The notes: generated by a model not told the origin, from the sequence alone. A DNA stretch of 64,000 nucleotides from Histoplasma ohiense (GCA_017607445.1 JAEVHH010000001.1:5890001-5954000); one strand, 5' to 3'. Shown: positions 24,814 to 37,322, counted from the first letter of the stretch. Made by a program: numbers and translations.

Positions 24814-25473
24814 ATGCTGCCACGCCCCTCTGCCGCCGACGATTCCCACCAGAAACTCCTTGACGAACTCGACATGGCCCGTGTCCCACGACCCTTCCGC
24901 AACCCTCACTGGAAACCCTCGGCCCGCCGTAACAAAAACGTAAAACAGATCCTCTCCGAAACCTCGCGAAAGGAAGCATCAGTTCTCGCCAGCCAAAATA
25001 ACTCTGGTGCCTCAACCCCGTTCGCCGCCCCATCGAGCACCACCGCCGCCGCCGCAACACCTGCTACGGAGAACGGTACTGGTGACGGCACTCCCGTGAC
25101 ACCAGCCACTGCGATAGGTGCAGGTGTAAATGCGGGTGCGGCATCACGACCACCCAACATTGCCCAGGCGGCCCAGAGTCTCTCAACCCTGGTGCTGGAG
25201 AAGAATTTCCGCACCCTAGCGCAAATGGGAGGTGTGATGGCGAATGGAATGGGGCCTGCGGTAACATACACGAACATTGAGTCAGCGCCCTCGCTGCACC
25301 CGTCGTCGCAGAAGAGATACTGTGATATCACGGGCCTGCCGGCGCCGTATACGGATCCGAAGACGCGATTACGGTATCATGATAAGGAGGTTTTTGCGGT
25401 TGTGAGGTCGTTGGGACAGGGGGTTGCTGAGAGTTATTTGGAGGTGCGCGGGGCGCATGTTGTGTTGAAGTAG
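24814..25473 (+). CDS. IES6: INO80 complex subunit Ies6 (YL1_C domain)
   Basis: A single 219-codon exon. The N terminus carries a short conserved block (MARVPRPFRNPHWKPSARRNKN, then VKQILSETSRKE) followed by an Ala/Thr-rich linker. The C-terminal half holds the YL1_C domain, KRYCDITGLPAPYTDPKTRLRYHDKEVF, which in Ies6 contacts Arp5. In yeast, Ies6 and Arp5 form a stable heterodimer needed for INO80 nucleosome sliding. The longer Ala/Thr linker (residues about 66-110) makes it larger than the yeast protein. The gene neighbours its partner ARP5, with only DAD4 between. Confidence 0.95.
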   Translation: MLPRPSAADDSHQKLLDELDMARVPRPFRNPHWKPSARRNKNVKQILSETSRKEASVLASQNNSGASTPFAAPSSTTAAAATPATENGTGDGTPVTPATAIGAGVNAGAASRPPNIAQAAQSLSTLVLEKNFRTLAQMGGVMANGMGPAVTYTNIESAPSLHPSSQKRYCDITGLPAPYTDPKTRLRYHDKEVFAVVRSLGQGVAESYLEVRGAHVVLK

Positions 25474-26987
25474 GGGGTTTATGGTATTAATGGATACTTT
25501 TTTCTTATCTGAATGGGACGCATGGTTCTTCAATTTCACTATGGATGGGACCAAAGGTACGTGGTGATTGTCTAGTGTTATCAAAACAGACAAGGGTAAT
25601 ATTCGATTCTTCCTGATTATACTGATCTTATTTATATATTTTAGAGAGAGCAAATTCTTCTCCATCAAGAGGAAATCCGAACGGAATAAAAATCAGATGT
25701 TAGGCCAACAAAGTCAAGCCCCACGCAGCCCACCCCACCTCTTTCGAGCTGGGGTTCAAAATTGTGGCGCTCCGGCTTAATCGTGACCTTTAGTTTTGAT
25801 CTCCGCCTGCACATATAAATGATAATAAATGCAGAAAATCCGACGCGTTACCGCCGTCCCATGGGGGATGGCAGTTACAGTGGCATAGACTCAACTGTGG
25901 CCGTGGCGGGCTCGGTTGGGGATGGTAAAGGGGATGGAAAATGAGGAGTGTCTTTGGTAAGGATGAAGGGGAAACAGCAATGGGTTTGTAGGAGATGTAT
26001 ACTTTATGATGTAAGAGTAGACAAGATGTGAATATTTAAATTAGCCAATTGTTTGTGAGTGCGGATAGCATCTGCCAACCACTTATTTTCAGTCAACAAA
26101 TGAAGAAAGACATTTCATTTTCAGATTTCACATTTCTAGGGACGAGATTAAGGCAAGAGTGAAATCGGTTCAATGGCATATGGTCTTTGTCATTCCGTAG
26201 TCCATTCCACCGGGCGACTGTTGTTTTGACACGGATAGGAGTAAGTAACGAAATGAAAAAATTGCACAAGTTTGTTGTGTACTATTCGGCGCTGTTGCTA
26301 GGCGCGGCTATTTTCGGCGCCATGACCAATCATTTGCTGGAAAATAGCCCAGTTGGTTTAGCCGCAGCCGCGCTGCGATTAATTCTAGAAACCAAATAAC
26401 AGAAGAAATAAAATAAATAATCCCGAAAATAATTCAACAGCTTCTAGTTGCTATACAATCCAATACCCTCGCTTCCCATGTTCGTTGCTTTGATGTTTTA
26501 ATACTGATTTCGCCATATGAACCGCATTCAGTAGGTTATCGTCGCAAACGCAGTCTGATACTTTCAATGAATACAACCTTTTCACTGCACGCAAAAACTG
26601 TCTCTCCTTTATTCAGCGTTTCCTAGCAGTCAATGATTCATATACTTCCGGTCCCCTGTCGTCTTATTGCTCACAATTCTCAGAGATCAATGCGAAGCCA
26701 CGCGCCTATCTGTATGACTACCCATCCCCGCGCGCGCACCGAAAGTCCCCGGTACACCATTCGAGTCCAATAAACTTCCGAGTCCAATCCCGACCTCCTC
26801 TGTCTCTTATTCTATCCTCGGTTCTTCTTTATACCATATATTGCCATCATTAGCTCAAAGGGTGCTATGCGCCGGAAGAAGAGCTGAGAATACGCTCTAC
26901 TATAACTATCTATCCTCTCACGGGCGGCGGGAAAGAAAAGGGATAGTAGCCCTTCCGAAGGGAAAATATAAAAATATAACAGCCAAT
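25474..26987. other. Intergenic region IES6-GOT1
   Basis: No gene I can support. A 70-codon ORF at 26187-26399 has one hydrophobic segment but no family resemblance. The last 300 bp probably include the GOT1 5' UTR. Confidence 0.45.
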
Positions 26988-27899
26988 ATGCCGACGATGT
27001 GGTTATCAGATATGCAGAGTGAGTTCTCTTATGATTAGATTCTTTTGCCTTGTATTTGATATCCTGGAGCGACTGGGTTCTGCTTCGCTTCTGGGAGTTT
27101 TCTTCGTTTCTTCTCGTTTTACTATTCTTTAGTGATACACATTTATTAATAGCAATGTCTTCAACGTAGAGTTTGGGGTGGTGTTTTGTTCTGGCGGTAT
27201 GTGGAGCATATCTATGATTCCCCTTCCTTTCTTCCCACCAGTCGCAACCAACTCCGACTGGCGATTACAGACGAACCGTCACTATCAACCTCTTGGAGCA
27301 ACAAATGAACACACATAGAGAGAAAAAAGAAATTTTTTATCCACTCCGTCTGAGACCTCCTTTTAATATATAGGGGCGTTATTCCTCTTTTTGGGCATTA
27401 TGATGTTTTTTGATCGATCGCTGTATGCTCCTTTCCCCAAACCCACTCCCGCACAACGACAAAAGACTTCACTAACTATTTACTCTTCCAGCCTCGCCAT
27501 GGGAAACGTACGTTCCGACAACTAACACAAGCCCTTCCGGAACTAAAAATTAAGCACCCGCAACACATACATCTAACCAACCCCTCACAGATTCTCTTCC
27601 TAATCGGTCTCCCCTTGATCCTCGGCCCGTCCAAAACCCTCTCCTTCTTTGCTCGCCGCCAAAAACTCACAGGAACCATAACGTTCGTGCTAGGAATCCT
27701 GCTAATCCTCTTCCGCTGGCCGCTGACGGGATTCTGCGTCGAATTATACGGTCTCTTCGTACTTTTTGGGGACTTTTTGGTTACGTTGAGTGGGTTTGTG
27801 GGGTCTGTACCTGTGGTGGGACCGCCGTTGAAGAGACTGTTAGTGTTCATTGGGACGGCCGGAGGGAGGAGAGGGAGAGGTGGAGAATTGCCTGTTTGA
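26988..27899 (+). CDS. GOT1: Golgi transport protein Got1
   Basis: Five exons (26988-27018, 27170-27196, 27374-27422, 27492-27507, 27591-27899) assemble in phase into 143 aa. The first four exons are 31, 27, 49 and 16 nt, so most of the N-terminal half is in micro-exons. The product begins MPTMWLSDMQKFGVVFCSGG, continues FLFLGIMMFFDRSLLAMGNILFLIGL, FARRQKLTGTITFVLGILLILFRWPLTGF and LYGLFVLFGDFLVTLSGFVGSVPVVGP, giving four membrane spans as in Got1/Sft2-like vesicle proteins. Got1 acts in ER-Golgi and intra-Golgi membrane traffic. The start at 26988 (or in-frame ATG 26997) is chosen because MWLSD opens the family. Every intron is GT-AG. Confidence 0.95.
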
Positions 27900-29523
27900 T
27901 ATTGCTTTAATGATGATGGATATTAACAGGCTCAGGAGTGTTGCTGCGGTTAAGTGTTTGATATCCGTGTTTATTTTAAGTTTTTCTTCTTCTTTCGGCG
28001 CAACTCTTGAGTTTTCTGTACATTGGAAATACAGGCAGGATTTTGAACATTTTGAAGCGATTTTAAGAAATGCAACCTCTGAAGAATGAAAGGTAAAGCA
28101 AAAGCCGAACTACAGGCGCTTCCGTGCCCTGATTAAACCAAAGATGCGTCATGGTTTGCACCTGTTGGAGAGCCCAGGTTGATGTCTGCTCCAGTGCGAG
28201 CCGCGCAAGGATACCATAGAATATTGCGGGATATCTGGCGGGTACTTTATTGTTGTGATGAAGTTACATGGACATCCCCTGACCTGAATAGCTATTGAAT
28301 AACCCAAGCTTTGGGCTGTAGCACAAAACGTACTGCATTAGAGCTTTATTAATGGCTCTGTTATCGATGGCCGGGGTTTTCGCCCTGTGTTGACTGGTGC
28401 TGGAAGAGAGGTCATCAGGATAGAGCGTTCGCTTCGCCGATTTGCAATAATATAACTTCCATGTCACAGAACATCCCGTGGTTGTCCCAGCGCATCCCAA
28501 TCCAGCTGTTGAGGAAATAGAAACTGTCTATGGTGGTTGGTAAGTACATAAATCAAGGTGAGATGAATGTCACTGATGGCCCGTTTAGATCGTTTACGAT
28601 GCAAGAAGAGAAAGGACGAGAATGTGGTGGGAATGTTGTTTATGATTTGTATATCCGTTCAAATCCATGGCGACTCGCAAGCGAATATTTTGGTGCCAAA
28701 GCTAAGCAAGCCAAAGCCAATGAAACAGGGAGCCAATGTGGCAATGGGCAAATATTTGCTTTTCTTGAAACAATCAACAATCTGTTAAGTGGCTGGAGGA
28801 AATGCTCCACACTGTCCGAAGAGGAAAACTATCATTCACACAGCATCATGGACTGATCGATCAATCCATGGATGTAACTGGAAAAATGTACGAGAATATG
28901 GACAACAGTCACCAACAGGCAACAGCTCACAATTAGAGTCTGCTGTATTTGTACAGCTGGATGGATAGGGTTACCATTTCTTGCAGACTCCGTCTCCCCT
29001 TGTCACCGCCAAGGAAACACTTTCTTGATAACTGTTTTGCCCTTTGGTGCTTTGAGATCGGGTAGATATGTATGTACAACGAATACCATTGATTTGGAAA
29101 ATTGTTACCCTCATTGCCATTTTCAAAAGAACATCATAAAGTGAAAGAATGATGAAAAATGATTGATACCGAAAACATACAAGTTGGTATATGAGAGAAT
29201 GCTTCCTGCCTTTTAAGTTTAACGTATATAACAGGGAACATGTCATATATATTCTCATACATCCAATGTAAACGGGGGAGAGCAGACCGGGAGGAGATAA
29301 TGATATAAAGACAGAAGAACAAGGAAATGAAACAATAAAAGTGCTTTAATCAATTCGTTCGATTCGTATTTGATCGTAACGATGACGACCGTTATGTGTG
29401 TATTTATTTAATTTGTTCGATTAATTTCTCGCCTTTTCTTCCTGGGACTGCTCCATTCCGTTCTTTCTCTGGTATGTTTCAAGTTATCACTATCGAACCT
29501 GGTAAACCTGCCAAAATGTCCTC
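27900..29523. other. Intergenic region between convergent GOT1 and profilin genes
   Basis: No gene recognised. A 108-codon ORF at 28530-28856 has no domain or coding-like composition that I trust. Confidence 0.45.
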
Positions 29524-30484
29524 TCAACCCTGAGCGTTTTCAGCATTGATCAGATATCTAGCCCAACCGTCCACATATTCGTTGACGTTGTTCGTGAAGA
29601 CATCGGACGGGTGGTGCACGATAAAGAGAGCAGAGGAGGTCTTATATATGACGATTCCTTCCTTTTGCTATTAATTGGTGGAAAGCATAGAAACAAAGGA
29701 GGAGGTTAGTTAGCATTAATTCCTTGGATATGAGTATAGGTTGAATTTTCAGACTCCTACGCGCATCTCAGGTCAAAAAAGAAACGGGAAAAGGGGGACG
29801 AGTGGACAACCTTCCGGCCGATGAGGCAATCTGGGTTCTTATCTGCTCTTACGAAGAAGTACTTCTCGCCAGCGAAGGAAAATCCGTTCGTTTGTACTTC
29901 CTTGGGTTCATCATCTTTGGTATCGGCGAAAGAATTAAGGATGAAAGCGATTTCATTGGGCAAGGCCTGATATCGAGATCTAATCAATATTTTTTCTTAC
30001 TTGGAAATAGTTTCAAAAACAGGTAGCTGGGTTGATTTCCGGCTCTGGTCCTTTTCGCTTTGTCATATATAAACGAGAGCAAGGGAGAGTTTGATGGGAA
30101 ATCTTGTGCATACCGTGAAACCTGGAGAGCTGGCACAGGGCGAGTTGGCATACTGTGGATCTGTGCTGTAGATGGCCGCTTTGTCGATTCCGGAGTATTG
30201 CATTAGGCTTTGTATAACGATCGAGTATTAGCATTATTGGCAGCTTTGCGGTAGACACAATGGTAAGGGATTTCTATCTTGCAAGACGGAGGTTGAAAAG
30301 TGCCCAAGAAAGCTAGGAAGGGGGTAAAGTTAGATACCCTTTGTGGTAGTCTAATCGGTGCAAAAAGTGGTCAGTTTTCAAGGACACTTAGGACATATGT
30401 CTAGACAGTTTGCTGTACCGCACTCAGACAAACGAGTGACTTACCTGCCCAGCCAACTGGTTTCTGAGCAGATGGATCGGCCAT
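29524..30484 (-). CDS. Profilin family protein, divergent N terminus
   Basis: Five exons (30484-30445, 30350-30338, 30207-30114, 29966-29811, 29667-29524) give 148 aa. The middle matches profilin closely: SGIDKAAIYSTD, ASSPGFT, GFSFAGEKYFFVRAD, EGIVIYKTSSALFIVHHPSDV and a C-terminal helix ending YLINAENAQG. Profilins bind actin monomers, poly-proline and phosphoinositides. A 13-nt exon (30350-30338) is the only way I found to join exon 1 in frame; it has a CTGAC branch site, a T-run and acceptor TTAG upstream, and it restores the Tyr that follows the N-terminal Trp in profilins. The protein has an eleven-residue extension before that Trp, is longer than the usual 126-131 aa, and carries several substitutions. 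It may be a paralogue of the main profilin. Confidence 0.85.
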
Positions 30485-32742
30485 TTTGTTGAAACAATAT
30501 AGAAATAATAAACAACGGATCTATAGAAATGGGGAATCGGCTTGCTGAGAAAGGGTCTGACGGATGCGTAGATTAGCAGGCGTCAATGGATTAGACATCA
30601 ATGGATGGCCTGAGCCAGTAGGGAATTGGAACACACCTGTAGACAGCCCGCTAGTGTTAAGGGACTTAGCAGTCAAGAAAAAGGAATGGAGGACTGCAAG
30701 ATGAGAGGAGTGATATGGAAGATAATATAGCCGGGAAGAGGAGAACAAAAAGATGTTTGAGGTTGCAAAAATTGGAAGACGACATAAATAAACATGGAGA
30801 GTGACACAGTTGAGCGTGGTTCCAAATTTGGGCCCACCTTTTTAGCAGAAGAGTTAGTCATTTTCATCCCATCTAAAACGTACTCATACTACTCAAACTA
30901 CGTCCTTCATATTTTACTAGTTATACAGTCCTGCCACTCCAACACATGGCTAGTGATGGGTTCGGGCAGGAATATCGTTCACTAGCATGTACAGATCTAA
31001 GAAATACGAAAAATAACCATTATAGAGAATGGGAGGTGGTTGAGAAGGTGAGAGATACTGTTCAATCGTCCGAAGTTTTAGTGGCCGTGGCAGTCCGGAA
31101 TCCACGCCGAAGGTTTTTCCGGTTGAAATCGGAACCACGTTCAACTTTCTGCCATCCGCGGGGAGAGGGGCAGCATTACCTAATCCAGGGAGGTTGAACT
31201 ACCCCGCCATTGCCCACAGAGAGACGCTTTTATATGCATTCCACATCAACAACTACCATGCGGCAGGTATCCTATCACTGTGGTCTGATACTGTATAACT
31301 ATGACACACTTGCGGACTATAGCCAATGCTGATACATGCACCTCCGTGGTGTATATGCACAGTTCATACTGTACACGCCGCTGGAAACGTCATGAGGGAT
31401 CTGTCCCAGGTCGATATAAATATAGCCACATAGCCGGCTGTTTCCCCTCGAGAATGCAGCCTGCGGGGAACACATTGCAAGGGCAGAACGGGCATTGCTT
31501 AAAATCCCAGTTGAGGGGCAACATGGTTTAACGTCAGCCCTGGTTCTCACACCAGATCTGCGGGCATCCGCTCCATAGGTTTGCATATTGACGATCAAAT
31601 GAGGCGTCCGCTGGCCATGTTGGCGAGATAGAGTTTGGCGATACGAATCCTACTTACCCCGAGAGCTCTGTCGATATACAAAGCAACATAGCGATTAGTT
31701 AGTGGTATTATTCCCAGGTTTAGCAAGGATTGTCATCTTTCATCAGCTGCTGGGCGTCAATGTGATAATGGCAGGGCATCTTGTTGTCCCATGTCCGTGA
31801 TGTTCATGATGTTCATGAATCAAAGGGAAGTTTTAATTCCTGCATAGCCGATTCATCCATTCTACTTTGGCATGTCATTCTCCACGCCTCCCATGAAGAG
31901 AGAAAAAAAAAACAAAGACGGATTTATATTGCATTCTGGAGGGATGCGCTAGTCTACTAATCTCAGTGTCTGGGTTGTCACGAAAACCCAGTCCGAAGCG
32001 CTTCGTGAAGTATGTCCATGGTTTAGCATGCATGAGGCCCCCTATTTTGTGCTACGGGAGAGAAAAAAGAGAGAGAAAGTATTCCCCTAAAGAGGGATTA
32101 ACTAGGTAATAGGAATGGCCTTTCGATTTCATTTAATCCTTGGTGGGATACAGTACTTCCTCAAACTGGTGAGCGCAACAATGATCAGCAAACTTGGTGT
32201 CACTGCCAGTCTAACTCCAAAATCGCTAGTCAAGTGTCAACAACTTTTGTTTGAAGAAGAGACGCTAGGAAGCCAATAAGCAAATCCTGGCCTTGAAGCA
32301 AAACAACAACGAATCAAAATTATGAACTAACTATAAATAAATGTTGGACTAGCGTGATTGGCTGCGAGCCCGCCATCTCTTTCGGAGTCTCAACCAGTGC
32401 GCTTGAACACACGAGTTTTGTGGCGGGGCACCGGTTGCCCAACAGCTAAAATGAGTTGAAGGTGCTCATGCGGGATGCCTGTGAGCGAATATCTTGTTGA
32501 TTCCAAAGATCCCGACATACATTGTACCAGAGGAGGCTGAATGGGTGTCGTTGAAGTTACCCGAAATGGACGGCATCCACTCCCAACGACACAAAAAAAG
32601 AGAGTCGCTCTGGGGATTCCGACTCCCATTGCCGTTGCCATTGCCATTGCTTGCGGGCCTTCTTTAAATTATTTCAGTGGTTAAGATCTCCCTATTTGTG
32701 TACCAGGCCACGAAGAAACCAGCCTCCTTCAACACCATCACG
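30485..32742. other. Intergenic region between divergent profilin and MYND genes
   Basis: No supported gene across 2.3 kb. Short ORFs on both strands (for example 30946-31197, 31317-31598, 32390-32647) show no domain. Confidence 0.45.
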
Positions 32743-33512
32743 ATGGATGGTGGACCCACCTCCGTCTCCAGGGACGCGCCTCAGTGCTCGAAAACCCAGG
32801 TCATCTACCTAGGGATATGTGGCATTCCTGGTTCACCCTTTTATATGAATGATTCCTACACTTTCCGGTTTACAGTGGATTGCCCAAGTGCCCTCTGTAA
32901 TCTTCCAGCCGGAGAGGCTGTCGATCATGACGCAGAAAGCCAGTTCGTCCAAAATGTGATATCTCTCTACAACCAGGAGATTTTCTCTGCACGCGAGTGG
33001 AGATGCCAAATTTGTGGAAAACCTGCAAAAGAACTATACCATGCCATGGTACCATTTCTTAGCTCTGGACGCGGATCATTGGCCTCCTTTCAACCATTTA
33101 TTGCCCTTCAGCCATCGAGCGCCTTTCAGCCATCGGTGTGGGACTCTGTCATCCCGATTTGTGTTGCTGCTGGAATGTGTGATCGCAAAGCAGAGGAGGT
33201 AGCCAAGGGCTTCTTCACAAATGCACTTCCTGGAACCTTCCTGCACCCTGAATACGCCTGTGAGTGGTGTGGGATTGTCAGGAATACCAAGCGGTGTACT
33301 GGCTGTAAGAGAATTTGGTAAGCTGAGTTCGCCGTTGCCAAATTTCTTTTCTGTTTATCACTCTGGAGAAGAAAATTTTGGCTGAGGTGAATGCTGTGAA
33401 ATGAAGGTATTGCTCAAAGGGATGCCAATCATTACACTGGCCAAATCACAAGAGGAGCTGTCGTCAGGCACAGAAAGAACGTGCCAAAAAGGAGAACAAA
33501 AAGTGCTTGTGA
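32743..33512 (+). CDS. MYND-type zinc-finger protein
   Basis: Exons 32743-33317 and 33407-33512 give 226 aa; the intron falls in the Trp codon of the finger. Residues 173-210 fit the MYND pattern C-x2-C-x8-C-x2-C-x4-Y-C-x3-C-x7-H-x3-C, binding two zinc ions: CEWCG, CTGCKRIW, YCSKGC, HWPNHKRSC. A second pair CQIC at 88-91 with a nearby His could be another metal site. MYND fingers mediate protein-protein contacts, often with proline-rich partners; no SET domain is present, so methyltransferase activity is unlikely. The N-terminal 170 residues resemble nothing I can name beyond fungal MYND-finger proteins of unknown function. An in-frame upstream ATG at 32677 could add 22 residues. Confidence 0.85.
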
Positions 33513-35003
33513 ACATGCGGATGTCAGAATATCTTCACAGAAACACGGGAGAAAAGGGCATGGGGGAAAGTCGAGTCATTTCAGCGAGATGTGAAGGTGT
33601 CCATGGAAGATTCAAGGTGGGCCAGGTTGAACTTTGTGAGAATGCAATAAACAGTTATATCATTGTACTACTATCATTTTTTTAGAAAGAGTCTGTAGTT
33701 GAGACAGCACTTGTATGATACAAAGGTGGCTGCAACAAGGATTTATGTATTACTAGCTGTGGGTTATAACAGCTGTCGTCGAGTTTCCCGCCATGCCAAC
33801 GGCTTTATTATCTTTATCATTAATTTCCTTCTGCTCTCTTTCATTCATCGTGTTGGCCAAGGATCCAGGGGATTGTTTTCATAGCTGCTGGAAAACAAAT
33901 GAGTTTTAGGTCCTGAGCCGTCTTCCTTTCGGTGGCCTGCCTGTTCTTCTATGATATCGGGACCAGACTGTGGACTATTTGTTGTCGAGGGCCATCACCT
34001 TCTGGAAGACAAACTCGGGGCTCGGGAACCCTGCAGAGCACTATGTGCGGCATATTCTTCTCCTTGAACACGGGGGAGTACATGCTACCTGCCAAGGAAA
34101 CAACTCAGTTACTACAAAACAGAGGTTCTGACAGTCTCAGAAAGCACACTACTCTGCTGCAATATCTAGATGGAGTCAGACATAGCCCAGAAGGCATTTT
34201 CTCTTCACTGTACTTAACTTATATTTCAACAGTACTTACTCTTCAAGATGACCATCTTCAGGCTCGGTAACTTATAGACTCCAGCAGCCAGTCAGTCCTA
34301 TGCTGAAATGAAGAAGCATGGAAAATTCATGATAATTCAGTTCAGAGTAATGACACAAAGTATGTTTTTCAGTTGCTGTTAAAAGCTATACAGCCATTGA
34401 AATCTCTAAATAATTTGCTGGCATCCCAAAACACAGAGAATCAATATTTAGTCAATGTCAACGCCAGTGTATTCATGCAAGTCGTAGTCTTGTCATCGCA
34501 ACCTAAGGTGCACGTCAGTTGGAGCGATATCAGTTAAAAAAAGGAGAAGGCAGGGGGAATTTGAATATACATATCTCATGTTGATATGCAATCAAAACCG
34601 CAGGAATTTTTACCATGCCTGCCGCCCTGGCCATACCAATCCCGTCTGTAGCTCGAGGACTACTTAACCGATCGTCCTCCATTGAAACTATCGGGTATTA
34701 TCTCCTCTCCCCTCGTCGCAACATTCATTTTCTCGTATAGTAGAAGAATCGAAACAGGGGATGTGTGTTGGCGGCTTCCCAGATACGTGTATTTCTTTAA
34801 TGCCACCCACACCCACCCCCTTTGCTATTGGAACCCAGAGCGCAGGAATTGGGTATTTAACTTTTATGTTTCTATTAGTTATGCTAATTGCCAGAACCTC
34901 CTTTCCTTTGGGTTCTCGTTATGCAACAGGTATATACTATACATTATCCAGCATCAAGAAACTCCTCATTAACTCCATTCCTCTATGGAATAATCAGTCA
35001 CCA
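33513..35003. other. Intergenic region, no gene seen
   Basis: Short ORFs only (33401-33685, 33932-34270, 34682-34972), overlapping in several frames without domain similarity. Confidence 0.45.
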
Positions 35004-37322
35004 CTAAAGTCCGAAATTTCCCCAGAGCAAAGGGATGTCTATCGGGGCTTCCTGGCCGTTTGGGGATGGAGTATTCTGTTGCACCATTGACAAAAACATT
35101 TCGGGTGTCAAAACAAAATCTTTCTGTCCTAAAGACTGCCATTGCCCTGGGATATCATCATCGATACTCTCCATAGTAGCCGAATCCAGCGGCGCCCATA
35201 AAGAAGGGGTATCAGATACCGCGCGGGAATCTGGATTCGGATTCGCTGACTGCTTCGCCCAAAACGCTCTGGCGAATAACTGAGCAGCCACCCGGGCCCC
35301 CGACGCAGCCATGTCACTGAACTCGGCCAGCATTTGAAGGCGATTAATGGCCATCTCGGCCGCTTGCATCGCCCGTTTACGGGACAATTTAACCTTCATT
35401 CCCAGAATGTCGGTGTTCTCGTCTGCTTGGTCAAATGGGAAATCTGCATGCGTGCAAAGACAGAGTAAAAGTACGGCAGCCTCGAAGGTGTTGAAGATGA
35501 TAGCGCCAAAGCGCGTGTATGAGCCGCCAAACATTAAATGGAGGGCGGTCACGGCCTCGAGCTCTTTCAGTGCAGCGAGGCCGAGCCTTAGCTTTTGCGA
35601 TTGCAGGAGTACGCGCTTGTAAGGCGGTAGACTTGCGACATCGTTAGGTTTGAGTAATAGAAGGGGTCGGAAATTCCAACAGACCGAGTCGAAAATAGCG
35701 ATGTAGAAAAGCTGCCTTTGCATGGGTAGCTTGGGGAGAGCCTCGTCCCATGTCATATCTGGTTTGTCTATAGCGAAAGCCGCGTGTACGCTAGGGAGAT
35801 ATTCGGCGCAAAGTCTCTCGTATCTGTGCTCACTCTCTGTTGGATCGTACTTGGAGTTCTGCTTTAAATTTAGACTTCGACAGAATAGGGCCAGTTGAAC
35901 TTCCATGAGCCGCTCGGTGAATATATCGGGAGCACTACCATCTATGTTAGATGGCGAATCGCCAATATCAGCGATTAAGCGCAACTTGGGTAATATCTCC
36001 ACGACTGAATTGTCCGGCAAGAACGGAATCCTATCCAGCTGTCTGGCTAAATGGCTATTATTAAAAATCTGTCAGCCAGTCCGCTCAGTCATGAAGATCT
36101 TGAGGCATACCTGTCCAAAGCATAAAGGCTGCAGAAGGTCCTCCGTCGAACCTCTTTTTCCAGCTCTTGGGCACCATTTTCTTGTAATAAGGGGGGTGAC
36201 CTTCTGCAACCAGTGGCCTCTCTGTGAATACCAGCTTTTTGAGCGGCTCGACTAGCAGAAGCCACACCTTCCCAGAATGGAGCTGTCCCCCCTTCACACG
36301 ATAGTTTTAGAGCAGCGAATAGAAGATGCTGCACACGGAACAGGGAATCTTTCCCGTCAAGCATTTCACAGGCTTTGGCAATATTTTCTCCGATATCACA
36401 GCAAGTGTCGCGAATATCTTCCAGTGATCGGCCGTGGATCTGGTCGACAATGTACGACGGCGACGGCAGGAACTGTGTCGCGTAGCAACAAATGCGAACA
36501 ATGAGAGTTGCAAATTCGACATCAGACACTGCCATTGGATTGTCCCGCTTTGCCCACCATTGCTGATAATCGGCTAAGAAGCTGGGAGCATGGATAACTT
36601 GCTTCATCCTAGACAGACCAAGAAAGAGGGAGGGATTAAAATTAGAATAAAATAGATCTGAGCAGTCTTTCCAAGAAGCTCGCCCTCATCAACCTTACCA
36701 ATTCAACTCACTGACAAAGTACTGCACGAGGAAATCTACAATCTGGCGATCGGGCATACGCCCAACCTCATGTTGGATGGTACCCCATATAGACCGCGAA
36801 GAGGGATCGATTAGTTCCGTTTCATCCTCATCAGGCAATTCTAACTAAATAAGACATCGAATGAGCTTTCAAACATCAACCCTAACCTGGATAATAATAA
36901 TACTCAATAAAAGATTTGAAAATAGAACTCAATTACATTCCGCAGCAAAGCCATCGTGTTGGAATTGCTGTCTTCGAAGTAACCAAACGACTTGGCTAGG
37001 GCAGAATGCCGACTGGACGAGCTGCCGTTAGATCCATGCTCATGCTCATGTCGTGTTGGCATAGTCTTCGAGTGGCTTGCACCCTGGGCCAGTTTCTGGA
37101 CTTGAGCCTCCCGTCCAGGTGCTGTCCCACCACTATAGATGCACCCTTCTGCCCGCCGGCGGCGGCTACAGTGGTTGCATGGATACTGGCGGTTACAATA
37201 GAAGGAATCGATCAGCGCCCGCTCGTCTGCGACTATAGAGGGTCGTCTTTTAAACATACTTTTTGCTTTCGCGTGTAACAGGGGTAACAGGCTTGAATGC
37301 GACGCTTTCGTTCCTGTTACAT
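35004..37322 (-). pseudogene. Zn2Cys6 transcription factor, probable recent pseudogene
   Basis: Five exon blocks (37322-37260, 37197-36937, 36844-36699, 36608-36111, 36054-35004) would give about 672 aa in consistent phase. The zinc cluster reads ACYPCYTRKQK on the first block and CNRQYPCNHCSRRRRAEGC on the second; blocks three to five carry the fungal-specific regulatory domain (DFLVQYFVSELNW, HAPSFLADYQQWW, RRRTFCSLYALD, HLARQLDRIPFLPD). Two defects are visible: the codon after the only suitable ATG is TAA (37319-37317), and the 62-nt intron inside the zinc cluster ends CTTCTAT instead of CTTCTAG, leaving no AG acceptor before the third cysteine. Everything else is open. A shorter protein from ATG 37257 could be made but would lack half the DNA-binding cluster. 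It lies beside a broken transporter gene. Confidence 0.8.

Noticed and set aside
24463..24909. 148-codon minus ORF spanning the DAD4/IES6 promoter
   Set aside because: Overlaps the IES6 start and the divergent promoter; no family resemblance.
30361..30420. Alternative 13-nt profilin exon after CTAG (ACATATG...)
   Set aside because: It also restores phase but has a poor donor and places no Tyr at the family position; the exon at 30338-30350 is better supported.
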